Source: CAXRDE01 sp964229355 (GTDB lineage: Bacteria > Cyanobacteriota > Sericytochromatia > UBA7694). From it: a stretch of 64,000 nucleotides of DNA. A program made the position numbers and the translations under genes. Shown here piece after piece: positions 15,940 to 24,582 of the stretch. The stretch lies in assembly GCA_964229355.1 (NCBI GenBank), contig CAXRDE010000025.1, positions 186,001 to 250,000 of the forward strand, written 5' to 3'. Positions within the stretch are counted from its first letter, which is position 1; each line of letters starts with the position of its first letter. The notes under the pieces are model-generated. The model was given only the letters and a program-made list of their open reading frames with translations. It made no database searches and had not been told where the DNA came from.

Positions 15940-16650
15940 TATGTTTGTCCAGGCCATTGCCTGAGCAAAAGCTTGCCTGGCCTGAGTGTCCACGGTTTCA
16001 CCATGACACATCACGATCCGCTCAAAATCCCAGGCTAAAATCTGTTGACAGGTGTTTTGAAAGCGTTTTCGGTCTTGCACCATCAGTTGAGAGACCAGAC
16101 GTGTACAACCTAACTTACCGTGCACACCTTCCGCATAGAGCATGAGGCGTGTGGGTAAATCTTTGGCTTGCAAGTTAAATAATAAGTCCGTGAGAATCAA
16201 TGTTTTGCTGGTGTGATGAAAAAACACAAATTCATCAAGGCGAAGGCCATCTAAATAAAGCATTTCAATTTCCGATGTCCAGGAAAAATCTGAACCATCG
16301 CTCAAATCTAGCCCCTTTAAATGGGGATGTTTCTTTTGAACCCTTTTTCCGGCATAGACCACGGCTTCAGGAAAAAGCTGACTGGCTTTGCCCAAAAATA
16401 GATGATGCAAAGGGTTAGGGGCAATCAGATGTTTGACTGGACCCAGCTGGCATAACGCATGATACACCCCTGGTATTTCGGGGCCAGGCGAATGAACCCA
16501 TAATGCGCCGGTCTCTAGTTTCACCACCGTGGTGGAGGTGCCCACCTGGGTTCCCCAGAAACGCAAAGGCTGTTTGAGTTGCCAAATATTCTCTGCCAGG
16601 GCTTGCAAGTGCGGCCTGTTGTTCCGGAGGGCATCATCAGGGCTGCGCAA
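15934..16650 (-). CDS. DUF4336 family protein (metallo-beta-lactamase-fold-like)
   Basis: About 238 aa. The diagnostic phrases are AENIWQLKQPLRFWGTQVGTSTTVVKLETGALWVHSPGP, VKHLIAPNPLHHLFLGKASQLFPEAVVYAG and DEFVFFHHTSKTLILTDLLFNL, which match my memory of DUF4336 closely (LWVHSP, APN..HH, FFH..S.TLI.TDL.FN). The fold is thought to resemble metallo-beta-lactamases, with His/Asp residues at the expected places; activity is unknown. The start is uncertain: the longest frame begins with TTG at 16728 but overlaps the upstream gene by 92 bp. A GTG at 16683 or TTG at 16650 is more credible, and I give the latter. It follows the lipase-like gene and is probably co-transcribed with it. Confidence 0.8.
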   Translation of the reverse strand: MRSPDDALRNNRPHLQALAENIWQLKQPLRFWGTQVGTSTTVVKLETGALWVHSPGPEIPGVYHALCQLGPVKHLIAPNPLHHLFLGKASQLFPEAVVYAGKRVQKKHPHLKGLDLSDGSDFSWTSEIEMLYLDGLRLDEFVFFHHTSKTLILTDLLFNLQAKDLPTRLMLYAEGVHGKLGCTRLVSQLMVQDRKRFQNTCQQILAWDFERIVMCHGETVDTQARQAFAQAMAWTNIQ

Positions 16651-17674
16651 GGAAAGCAAAGGTCCGATCCAGAATATCTTCACGCAAGGGCTGGGTTTCC
16701 CAGAACATATCGTGGCGACAGTGCGCAATCCACTGCACCTCAGCCAGCGGAAATTTCCGTTTCAAAAAGGGCACATTAAAGGCCGCTTCCACCACGGTGT
16801 CTTCGGTGCCCTGCAAAATCAGGACCGGCTTTGAACTGGGCGGGTACTGTTCAATCACTTTATCGTTCCATTGAATCAATGCCCGAACCCATTGCACGGG
16901 TGTACCCGGATATTGCAAGGGATCTTTAAGCACCAGGCTTAAAAACTCAGGTTCGCGGGTGGTGGGACGCAAGAAGCGAGGCACCTCTGGCAAGATGCCC
17001 TGTCCCAAATAAAAACCGGCAGCAGATAACTCCCACAGATAAGAGCGTACCAGTGGAGCCCCCAACACCACTTTCTGATACGGGTTATAGGGATTTTTTA
17101 AGGTGTATTCCCACACCGCAGACCCGCCAGTGCTGTGGCCCAGTAAGGCGTAGGGCCCTGGTAAATAAGCGGTAATAAAAGGGGTTAATTGCTCAATCAA
17201 GCCTGCATATTCTGAAAAATCGGCAATGGAAGCGCGATCACCTTCAGATAGGCCGTGGCCCGGTAAGTCCGCCACCACCACCTGGTAACCTTCCTGGAGT
17301 CCGCGCTGAATCACATATTTAAGCAGCGCAGAATGCACAAAATACCCGTGCAAGGCAAAAAGCGTTCCCCGCACCGGTTGACTGGGCTTTAAGACATGCA
17401 CAAAGACCTTTTGCTGAGAAGCCAGTACAAAAGAGCCCGCATGATGCTGGGTTTGGGCAAAGTCCAGACCATAAAAGCGCAAATAGGCTTGAAAATCTGA
17501 AGTCTCCAGTGGCGTTTGCCAATCCAGAGGCGGGATGTTTTCAGCAAAGCCTGAAAACACATCATTGCGTGGTGGATTGAGAAACAAATTATTATTTTGT
17601 GCGTAGGCTTTGGTTCCCCAGCCCAACAGGGCGAGGCCCACAACAAGCTTTAGCAAACGGCGATGTTTAAACAT
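16637..17674 (-). CDS. Secreted alpha/beta hydrolase, monoacylglycerol-lipase-like
   Basis: A 345-aa protein with a signal peptide (MFKHRRLLKLVVGLALLGWGTKAYAQ). The lipase-like core has LFALHGYFVHSALLKYV, VVVADLPGHGLSEGDRASIADFSEY, and the nucleophile elbow LLGHSTGGSAVW with Ser181. The acid is likely in LILQGTEDTVV and the histidine in IAHCRHDMFWE near the C-terminus. These are features of the Hydrolase_4 / monoglyceride lipase group, which cleaves short- or medium-chain lipids or esters; here it would act in the periplasm or outside. It begins nine bases after the ygfZ-like gene stop, and overlaps or abuts the DUF4336 gene. Substrate unknown. Confidence 0.88.
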   Translation of the reverse strand: MFKHRRLLKLVVGLALLGWGTKAYAQNNNLFLNPPRNDVFSGFAENIPPLDWQTPLETSDFQAYLRFYGLDFAQTQHHAGSFVLASQQKVFVHVLKPSQPVRGTLFALHGYFVHSALLKYVIQRGLQEGYQVVVADLPGHGLSEGDRASIADFSEYAGLIEQLTPFITAYLPGPYALLGHSTGGSAVWEYTLKNPYNPYQKVVLGAPLVRSYLWELSAAGFYLGQGILPEVPRFLRPTTREPEFLSLVLKDPLQYPGTPVQWVRALIQWNDKVIEQYPPSSKPVLILQGTEDTVVEAAFNVPFLKRKFPLAEVQWIAHCRHDMFWETQPLREDILDRTFAFLAQP

Positions 17675-17683
17675 GTTTGTATT

Positions 17684-19339
17684 TTAACCCAAACCGAGCA
17701 GGCGCTGTTCCATTTCTTTTAAGGGCATGAGATCGCCCTTTTCGCTGGCCACCTGAATCCCGCGTTTAAAAACCACTTTGGCGGCTTCAGACTGTTGTAG
17801 CTCAGCAAGCACCTTACCCAATTGCAAATAAGCAGCTGAATACAGGGCATCAACAGCCACGGCTTTTTCTAAATAGGGTTGCGCTTCTGCATAACGCTCT
17901 AAATCTGCCAGGGCTTTGCCCAGACCAAAATTGGCCACCAAATCCTCAGGATCCTCTTCGGTAAGTACCTCTTTAAACATAGCAATCATTTCTTGTTTAC
18001 GGGCGGCTTCTTCGGCCTGAAGTGCTGCCTGCTTTTGTGTGGACATACGTTTGAGCATGTCCAGACGGGTGGCTTCTGCCATATGTTCTTCAGCGGTTTG
18101 CTTATCGCCCAAAAGCATATAAAAGCGCGATAAATTGGTGTGGGCCATGGGTTCTTCGGGGGCCACTTCGGTGAGCTGTTTCATGACCGCAATGGCTTCA
18201 TGATGACGGCCCAGGCGCGATAAAATGACGCCAAGGGACTCATAAGCATCCGCCAGATGAGCGTCTTTATCCAGAGCACTTTGCAGAAGTTCAATGGCTA
18301 AAATTTCCTGATCTTCAGCAAAAGCTTCTAAGGCCTGGTCATACAAGGCCTGGGCCTGGGCTTTTTGATCCGGTGGCGTATAAAAGGGCAAACGCACCAC
18401 CTCAACCTGTACGTTTTGTCCCTCAATCTCCAGAGCAATCTTTTGACCGGGTTCACGGTAGTTTTTGTGCAAATAACCCAGGGCAAGGTGAGCTTTTAAA
18501 CTCGGAGACCAGCCGTGACTGGTAATATGCCCTCTTTTTTTACCCGCAATCAAAAATTCCCCCAGGGGAATTTCGGTATCCGCATGGCAAAATCCCATCA
18601 GTTTATACGGTGAAACCCCGTAACTGCGAATGCGAGCAATGACTTCTTGCCCCAAATAGCAGCCCTTGTCATAAGAGACCCGTTCTACTTCTTGACCCGT
18701 AGCGGGCAAAGCGGTTTCTGAAGACATGTCCTCTCCCCAGAGGGGCTGTCCAGCTTCAAGACGCAATACATCATAAGCCTCGGGTGCCAGCTCAGGAATT
18801 TGCAATTGTTTTTCAAGCATTTGTACGAAGCTATCTTTTAAAGCCGTTTTCATCAACAGACGATAACCTACTTCTCCCAGTTGTCCTCCGGGAATCAACC
18901 AGGCCGATCCCCCAGGAACTGCAACGGAATAAAAACCAAGGGCATTTAGAGCCTGTAAGCGTTTGCCCGTCAGGGTTTTTAGAACTTCAGCACTTTGTGG
19001 GCCCTCCAGGGCAATGCAACACAGGCTTTCTTGCTGAAGCGTGACGTCTTCCACAAAATGAAAGGCTTCTAAATGGGCGAATAAGCCCTCTCCGTTGGCT
19101 TCTGGCAAAAGCAAATAGCGGCTTTCAGCCTGACAATGCAGAGAAAACAGACTTTGAATATGCCCTTTGCGATCCACAAGGGCAGAAGGCAGTCCTTCAC
19201 CTGGTTTTAGCTTAAAAATATCTTGTGTGATTTGGCTTTGCAAATAGCTTGCTGCATCCTGGCCCTCGGCCCAGATGACCTTTACCTCGGGTTTACACCA
19301 CCAGACACAGGCCTGACGAGCCTTCCAATATGTATCCAC
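17684..19339 (-). CDS. ygfZ: YgfZ-type folate-binding Fe-S maturation protein fused to TPR repeats
   Basis: Residues 1 to about 325 form a GcvT-like folate-binding module of the YgfZ/IBA57 kind, which supports repair or assembly of certain Fe-S enzymes (MiaB and others). The family signature is KGCYLGQEVIAR, with the essential Cys at about residue 227. LQSQITQDI, EAYDVLRLEAGQPLWGEDM and GHITSHGWSPSLKAHLALGYL also fit. From about 330 to 551 the protein continues as TPR helices (ADAYESLGVILSRLGRHHEAI, AHTNLSRFYMLLGDKQTAEEH, VANFGLGKALADLERYAEAQPYL), which ordinary YgfZ lacks. The start is a GTG with AAGGTG eight bases upstream. The TPR part may recruit client enzymes; this is inference. Confidence 0.9.
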   Translation of the reverse strand: MDTYWKARQACVWWCKPEVKVIWAEGQDAASYLQSQITQDIFKLKPGEGLPSALVDRKGHIQSLFSLHCQAESRYLLLPEANGEGLFAHLEAFHFVEDVTLQQESLCCIALEGPQSAEVLKTLTGKRLQALNALGFYSVAVPGGSAWLIPGGQLGEVGYRLLMKTALKDSFVQMLEKQLQIPELAPEAYDVLRLEAGQPLWGEDMSSETALPATGQEVERVSYDKGCYLGQEVIARIRSYGVSPYKLMGFCHADTEIPLGEFLIAGKKRGHITSHGWSPSLKAHLALGYLHKNYREPGQKIALEIEGQNVQVEVVRLPFYTPPDQKAQAQALYDQALEAFAEDQEILAIELLQSALDKDAHLADAYESLGVILSRLGRHHEAIAVMKQLTEVAPEEPMAHTNLSRFYMLLGDKQTAEEHMAEATRLDMLKRMSTQKQAALQAEEAARKQEMIAMFKEVLTEEDPEDLVANFGLGKALADLERYAEAQPYLEKAVAVDALYSAAYLQLGKVLAELQQSEAAKVVFKRGIQVASEKGDLMPLKEMEQRLLGLG

Positions 19340-19579
19340 GTTGTTGCACCTTTTTTTTCTCTATCTTAACAGGAGTCGAGCCTTTGCATCGAAAAAACCC
19401 CTGAAAAACGTGAGTATAACAGCAATATGACGATTTGTCATTGTTTTTGATTTCTTAAAGGATTTTAAGCTCGGGTTAAGGAAGACACAAGTCTCAAACA
19501 TAGGGTAGGTGCTATTCTATCTTCATAAATCTTCGGATTTTCCTTTAAAACTACTGAAAACAAAAAAGGATGCATCAAA

Positions 19580-20113
19580 ATGGTTGCACAAATGGCGGAT
19601 CAAAGCTGCAGCGTTACCCGTTTAAAAGAGATTCTGGTAGACCCCTGTCAAAGCCAGGCGTTTATTGACGTTCGCACCCCCGGCGAATACAAAGGTTCTC
19701 ATATTCACGGGGTTCAAAACATTCCCCTCAGCGATATCGACAAACAGGGCCAACGCCTCAGCCAATATGAAGAAATTTATGTGTCTTGTCACAACGGCAT
19801 GCGCACCAAACAAGCCGTCAAAAAGCTTCAGGCTCAGGGACTGAATGCCATTCCTGTGGACGGAGGCATTGTGGCCTGGCGAAAAGCCGGCTTTCCTTTG
19901 GCCGAAGGCAAAGGCGGCGCTATTTCTGTCATGCGTCAGGTGCAAATTATTTTTGGTGTTTTGGCCCTGAGCGGTTTGCTGCTCAGTCAAACCGTTCACC
20001 CTGCTTTTATTGGCTTCACCTATTTTGTGGGCATTGGCCTGTTAATTGCGGGCAGTACTGGATGGTGTGGTTTTGCCATGGTACTCGATAAATTGCCATG
20101 GAACCGCGCTTAA
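19580..20113 (+). CDS. Rhodanese domain fused to DUF2892-type membrane domain (YgaP-like)
   Basis: A 177-aa protein. Residues about 10-110 form a rhodanese domain (AFIDVRTPGEYKGSHIHGVQNIPLSDI) with active-site loop CHNGMRT, whose cysteine carries persulfide sulfur. Residues about 118-170 hold two membrane spans (IIFGVLALSGLLLSQTV and IGFTYFVGIGLLIAGSTGWCGFAMVLDKLPWN), the arrangement of E. coli YgaP. The role is membrane-tethered sulfur transfer or relay; partners are unknown. Either the first ATG or Met6 could start it; I keep 19580. It lies 27 bases before the second kinase gene and is probably co-transcribed with it. The approximately 240-bp divergent region upstream must hold its promoter, but I cannot pick a clear one. 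Confidence 0.9.
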   Translation: MVAQMADQSCSVTRLKEILVDPCQSQAFIDVRTPGEYKGSHIHGVQNIPLSDIDKQGQRLSQYEEIYVSCHNGMRTKQAVKKLQAQGLNAIPVDGGIVAWRKAGFPLAEGKGGAISVMRQVQIIFGVLALSGLLLSQTVHPAFIGFTYFVGIGLLIAGSTGWCGFAMVLDKLPWNRA

Positions 20114-20140
20114 GTTTGAAGAGAAGAGAGGACACACAGG

Positions 20141-22468
20141 ATGACACAATCTACGCTGAAAACCGTGGCTGGGCACTATTCTATTCTCAATAAAATTGGG
20201 GCAGGCGCTATGGGTGACGTGTTCCTGGCCAAAGATGAGCGTCTGGATCGTGAGGTGGCAGTCAAGCTTTTAAAAGGGGTAGGCGATACCCCCGAAGAGC
20301 AAGCCCAGTATATTCAACGCTTTCAACAGGAAGCCAAAACCATTGCCCGCTTGCATCACCCCAATATTGTGAGTCTTTTTGACATTGGCGTTGACGGCAC
20401 GCAGTTCTATATGGTGATGGAATACGTGCACGGCCGCAACCTGCAAGAGATTTTAGAGAGCCAATCTGAGCGTTTGCCCGTGGAAACCGTGACCCGTATG
20501 GGCGTGCAGCTCTGTGAAGCCCTGAAGTCAGCCCATGAAAACGGCATTGTGCACCGCGATGTCAAACCTGCCAATATTTTGGTGTCTACCCGCAATGAGG
20601 TCAAGCTGACTGACTTTGGGATTGCCCGCTTTAGCGAGAAACAAGATTTGCGTTTGACCCAGGCGGGTGCCATGATGGGCAGTTTTCTCTACGCCGCCCC
20701 TGAACAGCTTACCAATGCCGCGGATGTGGATGAACGGGCGGATATTTATTCGATTGGCGCCACCCTGTATGAATTACTAACGGGCAAACCTGTCTATGAT
20801 GCCGACAACATGGGTGTGCTGATTCAAAAGGTTTTTATGGAAGAGCCCGTGCCCTTACAGGTGCTCAATCCAGAGGTTCCTGAAGCCCTTTCAGAGATTA
20901 TCCTCAAAACCCTAAAAAAACATGTGGATCAACGTTATCAAACGGTGGGTGAGCTACTGGCCGCTTTTCATGCGTTTCAAGGGACACCCCAGCTTGGGAT
21001 TTCTATGCCCGACTTCTCACAACTGGAGCTGGCCTCGCACCCCCGTCACGCCTTTAAAGACACCCGCACCTCACAGCTGCGTTTAAGCCTGCTCAAAACC
21101 ACCCAAAGTGGCGTGGGAACGCTCTTGAAGCATTTGCGCGGAGACCACGCATGGCTTCATTTATTGCTGCAAAAGTACCCTGCCACCGCCAGTCAATATA
21201 CCTATGAAGCCATTCAACAACGTTTAAAACAATCGGACTTGCAAGGCAATCTCTTTTCGGGCGTGCTTGCCCTACCTGATACCTGGATCTTTGTGCGCAA
21301 TGGCCAGATTTCAGGGGCCCTGAACACCGCTGAATCGTTGGTGGATGATGACGCCATGGCTCGCATTTCACCCAGTACACCGGTAAATCAGACCTATGTA
21401 CTGCCCAATGCCCTTGTTAAAACCATTGCCAGCTTTGTGTCCAACTCCGGGACCCCGGTCCAGGAGGGTCTGGATTCAGCCCTTGTGAACCTGTACCCCA
21501 TTCTTGAGGATCTGAGCTCAGATATTGAAAAATTCTCGGGTTATGTGGTCTGTCATTATTTTTCAGAAAGCCAATTGACTCAGGAAGAGAACGACCCCAG
21601 TGAAAGCCACGTGTTTTTATACGCCGAGGGCAATTTGGCCTATACCTTTGCCCTTAATCAGGACAAGCAGCTTTTAGAAGCACCGGCCCACATTCAAGAT
21701 GTGCTCAACAAAGGCCGTTGTATGCTCAGCATTTATATGCCGCAACAACACCTGCTGGGCACCGTGATTCGCGACTTTTGGAGCATGACCCAGTTGCACG
21801 TGGGCTACAAAGATCCCCACGATGGCACCCTGGCCGATGCGCTTCTGCTCGACGCAGGGGACATGAGCCATTGTTTGTCTGAGGCCATTGGTGAAAACAT
21901 GGCTTTTCAACTTAAAACCAAAACCGGTGAGACCCTGCCGCCTGTCATTATAGAAAAACTCAACAGCTCGCCTGAGTACAAAGCGGCCCACTGGATTTTG
22001 ACGGAGTTTTTCTTTAGTCTAAACGCGCTCAAACAGGTGAGTGCGTTTAAAGAACTCTATCCCAAACTGCCCCAGGTAGACTACCTGGCCTGCCAGGAAG
22101 CCTTAAAAAATGAATTTGCCTGCGACATTGCCTATGATTTGGTGGCGTATCGGGCGGGAATGCCGCTATTTGCCGTGCGCATTGGCAATGGCGACCCCGT
22201 CGACATTGAACTCCTGATCGAAGAAAGCCAATCGGTCAAAAAACAAGAAGAACTGTCCGGCAATGAAAGCTTCCTGGGTGTTTTTTACTTCTCAAAAAGC
22301 AGCTTAAACAATCAGGCCCCCGCCATTTTTACCCGGCACACCCAAAAATTGGGTCTATTTAACAAGCAAAAGGGCTGGGTTAAAGCCGGAAAAGGAGGGT
22401 TCCACCTCTTTTTGGCAGAGCTGCCCGAGCAAGGCTTGCCCCGTTTATTGGCTCCCACGCTGATGTAA
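20141..22468 (+). CDS. Cytosolic Ser/Thr protein kinase with large uncharacterised C-terminal region
   Basis: Residues 11-275 are a complete eukaryotic-like kinase: KIGAGAMGDVFLAKD, catalytic lysine VAVKLL (K42), HRDVKPANI (H138), DFGIARF (D158), GSFLYAAPEQL and ADIYSIGATLYELLTGKPVY. The remaining 500 residues have no membrane span and no PASTA, FHA or WD repeats that I can see. They appear to form two alpha/beta units, roughly 300-530 and 540-775, containing FSGVLALPDTWIFVRNGQISGAL and FLYAEGNLAYTFAL, a pattern reminiscent of DUF4388-like 'effector' segments but not firmly assigned. It follows the rhodanese gene by 27 bases and ends in a strong terminator. Substrates unknown. Confidence 0.88.
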   Translation: MTQSTLKTVAGHYSILNKIGAGAMGDVFLAKDERLDREVAVKLLKGVGDTPEEQAQYIQRFQQEAKTIARLHHPNIVSLFDIGVDGTQFYMVMEYVHGRNLQEILESQSERLPVETVTRMGVQLCEALKSAHENGIVHRDVKPANILVSTRNEVKLTDFGIARFSEKQDLRLTQAGAMMGSFLYAAPEQLTNAADVDERADIYSIGATLYELLTGKPVYDADNMGVLIQKVFMEEPVPLQVLNPEVPEALSEIILKTLKKHVDQRYQTVGELLAAFHAFQGTPQLGISMPDFSQLELASHPRHAFKDTRTSQLRLSLLKTTQSGVGTLLKHLRGDHAWLHLLLQKYPATASQYTYEAIQQRLKQSDLQGNLFSGVLALPDTWIFVRNGQISGALNTAESLVDDDAMARISPSTPVNQTYVLPNALVKTIASFVSNSGTPVQEGLDSALVNLYPILEDLSSDIEKFSGYVVCHYFSESQLTQEENDPSESHVFLYAEGNLAYTFALNQDKQLLEAPAHIQDVLNKGRCMLSIYMPQQHLLGTVIRDFWSMTQLHVGYKDPHDGTLADALLLDAGDMSHCLSEAIGENMAFQLKTKTGETLPPVIIEKLNSSPEYKAAHWILTEFFFSLNALKQVSAFKELYPKLPQVDYLACQEALKNEFACDIAYDLVAYRAGMPLFAVRIGNGDPVDIELLIEESQSVKKQEELSGNESFLGVFYFSKSSLNNQAPAIFTRHTQKLGLFNKQKGWVKAGKGGFHLFLAELPEQGLPRLLAPTLM

Positions 22469-22519
22469 GTTGATGGATGTAACGCACTGTCGTTGATGTA
22501 ACTCACTCCCATAAAAAAG

Positions 22520-22545
22520 GGCCGCTGTCTTCACTGACAGCGGCC
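22520..22545. terminator. Bidirectional Rho-independent terminator
   Basis: A 10-bp GC-rich stem (GGCCGCTGTC with GACAGCGGCC) and six-base loop, flanked by A6 on the left and T7 on the right, so it can terminate both the kinase transcript (+) and the frmA-frmB transcript (-). Confidence 0.92.
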
Positions 22546-22567
22546 TTTTTTTAGCGATTACGCTCGC

Positions 22568-23413
22568 CTACGCGTTGAGATACTGGCTGTGAAAGCGCAG
22601 ATGCTCGGCGATAAAGCTGCTGATAAAATAAAAGCTGTGGTCATAGCCTTCCTGATAACGCAAGGTGAGCGGATAATCCGCTTGCTTTGCCGCCGCTTCA
22701 AGTTTCTCGGGCAATAACTGGCCTTCCTTGAGAAAATTGTCTTCGCTGCCCTGGTCCACGAGAATGGGCAAAGCCTTGCCCTCTTCTTGAATCAACAGAT
22801 GGGCATCGTAAGCCGCCCAGGCTGCGCGGTCTTCACCGAGATAGTGCCCAAAAGCCTTATGGCCCCAGGGACATTCGCTGGGCGCAGAAATGGGCGCAAA
22901 GGCCGAAATAGAGGTATAGCGCTCGCGGTTGCGCAAACCCAGGACGAGCGCGCCATGGCCGCCCATGCTGTGCCCCATAATGGCCGCTTTGTCTTGCACC
23001 GGAAAATGGGCCTGAATCAAGGCAGGCAATTCTTCGGTAACATAGGTATCCATACGGTAATGGTCAGACCAGGGAGCCTGGGTGGCATTCACATAAAAGC
23101 CAGCCCCTGATCCAAAATCCCAGTGCTCGTGCTCACCGGGTAAGTCGGTACCCCGCGGACTGGTATCGGGAGCCACCACAATTAAACCCAGCTCAGCAGC
23201 CATTTGCTGCGCCCCGGCTTTGGTGATAAAGTTCTGCTCGGTACAGGTTAACCCCGAAAGCCAGTACACCACAGGGCAAGGGCCCGATGCTGCCTGGGGG
23301 GGCAAATAGATGCCAAATTGCATGGGGGTCGCTGTGGCGCTGGAGTCGTGCTTCCACACCTCTTGCCAACCGCCAAAGCTTTTGTTGCGGCTGACCCGCT
23401 CCAGATTAGTCAT
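22568..23413 (-). CDS. frmB: S-formylglutathione hydrolase
   Basis: Hydrolyses S-formylglutathione to formate and glutathione (EC 3.1.2.12), the second step of glutathione-dependent formaldehyde removal. I start it at ATG 23413, which overlaps the frmA stop by eight bases and gives MTNLERVSRNKSFGGWQEVW, the usual N-terminus; the upstream in-frame start would add 13 alien residues. The 281-aa esterase has WLSGLTCTEQNFITKAG, PDTSPRGTDLPGE, the nucleophile GHSMGGHGAL (S149), an acid near ILVDQGSEDNF and histidine in YDHSFYFI. Its length matches the family. It is translationally coupled to frmA. Confidence 0.96.
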   Translation of the reverse strand: MTNLERVSRNKSFGGWQEVWKHDSSATATPMQFGIYLPPQAASGPCPVVYWLSGLTCTEQNFITKAGAQQMAAELGLIVVAPDTSPRGTDLPGEHEHWDFGSGAGFYVNATQAPWSDHYRMDTYVTEELPALIQAHFPVQDKAAIMGHSMGGHGALVLGLRNRERYTSISAFAPISAPSECPWGHKAFGHYLGEDRAAWAAYDAHLLIQEEGKALPILVDQGSEDNFLKEGQLLPEKLEAAAKQADYPLTLRYQEGYDHSFYFISSFIAEHLRFHSQYLNA

Positions 23414-24524
23414 GGTTGTGTACCACCACCGAACGAATGGCTTTGCCTTCATGCATCAGGTCGAAAGCCGTATTGATTTCCGTTAAAGGCATGGTGTAGG
23501 TGATCATTTCGTCCACTTTGATCTCACCGGCCAGGTATTTTTCGACATAGCCAGGCAGTTCACTGCGGCCTTTAACCCCGCCAAAGGCGGTGCCTTTCCA
23601 GACCCGACCGGTGACCAATTGAAACGGACGGGTAGAAATTTCTTGACCCGCACCGGCGACACCAATAATCACGGATTCACCCCAGCCTTTGTGGCAGCAT
23701 TCCAGGGCAGCGCGCATGACGTTGACGTTGCCAATACATTCAAAAGAATAGTCCACGCCCCCATCGGTCATTTCCACAATGACTTCCTGAATGGGTTTGT
23801 CATAGTCTTTGGGGTTCACACAGTCGGTGGCGCCCAATTCACGGGCAAACTCAAATTTTTCGGGGTTGAGGTCGATGGCAATAATGCGACTGGCTTTGGC
23901 AATCACAGCGCCCTGAATGGCACTTAAACCAATACCCCCCAGACCAAAAATGGCCACGGTCGAACCGGGCTCAACTTTGGCGGTGTTTAACACAGCACCC
24001 AGACCGGTGGTCACGCCACAGCCTAAGAGTCCCACTTTATCGAGGGGGGCTTTTTTATTGATTTTCGCCAGGGCGATTTCAGGGACCACGGTGTGGGCCG
24101 CAAAGGTAGAGGTGCCCATATAGTGATAGATGGGTTGCCCCTGATAAGAGAAACGGGTGGTGCCATCGGGCATTAAACCTTTGCCCTGGGTGGTCCGAAT
24201 GGCCTGACATAAATTGGTTTTACCCGAAGTACAGAATTTACACTCGCCACACTCAGGGGTGTACAACGGGATGACGTGGTCGCCCACTGCTAAGGTGGTG
24301 ACACCGGGTCCCACCGCTTCCACAATACCGGCACCTTCATGGCCTAAAATACTGGGAAAAATGCCTTCGGGGTCGTCACCAGAGAGGGTAAAAGCATCGG
24401 TGTGGCAGACGCCACTGGCAATAATTTTAACGAGCACCTCGCCCGCTTTGGGGGCATCTAAATCCACCTCGACAATTTCGAGGGGCTTGCCTGCTTCAAA
24501 GGCAACAGCAGCTGTGGTTTTCAT
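23406..24524 (-). CDS. frmA: S-(hydroxymethyl)glutathione dehydrogenase / class III alcohol dehydrogenase
   Basis: Oxidises S-hydroxymethylglutathione (formaldehyde plus glutathione) to S-formylglutathione with NAD (EC 1.1.1.284). The 372-aa zinc enzyme shows the catalytic-zinc ligands SGVCHTD (C40) and GHEGAG (H62), the structural-zinc set C92, C95, C98 and C106 in PECGECKFCTSGKTNLC, and the NAD fold IFGLGGIGLSAIQGA. WGESVIIGVAG and the RPFQLVTGR phrase are typical of class III. It has AAGGA nine bases before the ATG and is preceded by a promoter element shared with the kinase operon. That this cell makes glutathione is implied by this operon and by ggt. Confidence 0.97.
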   Translation of the reverse strand: MKTTAAVAFEAGKPLEIVEVDLDAPKAGEVLVKIIASGVCHTDAFTLSGDDPEGIFPSILGHEGAGIVEAVGPGVTTLAVGDHVIPLYTPECGECKFCTSGKTNLCQAIRTTQGKGLMPDGTTRFSYQGQPIYHYMGTSTFAAHTVVPEIALAKINKKAPLDKVGLLGCGVTTGLGAVLNTAKVEPGSTVAIFGLGGIGLSAIQGAVIAKASRIIAIDLNPEKFEFARELGATDCVNPKDYDKPIQEVIVEMTDGGVDYSFECIGNVNVMRAALECCHKGWGESVIIGVAGAGQEISTRPFQLVTGRVWKGTAFGGVKGRSELPGYVEKYLAGEIKVDEMITYTMPLTEINTAFDLMHEGKAIRSVVVHNHD

Positions 24525-24543
24525 GGGTATTATCCTTCAAACA

Positions 24544-24568
24544 AAATGATTAATGCAAAGCATTATAC
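24544..24568 (-). promoter_or_regulatory. Promoter/operator element A, copy 2 (upstream of frmA-frmB)
   Basis: Minus-strand TATAAT at 24567-24562, followed by the same GCTTTGCAT-N-AATCATTT sequence seen before the kinase operon, 24 of 25 bases identical. Here it gives a leader of about 31 bases and a normal ribosome site. A TTGTAA lies 15 bp upstream of the -10. The ATGC-N3-GCAT inverted repeat sits over the expected start of transcription, a good place for a repressor. Confidence 0.65.
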
Positions 24569-24582
24569 CGCCTCACGAAGGT

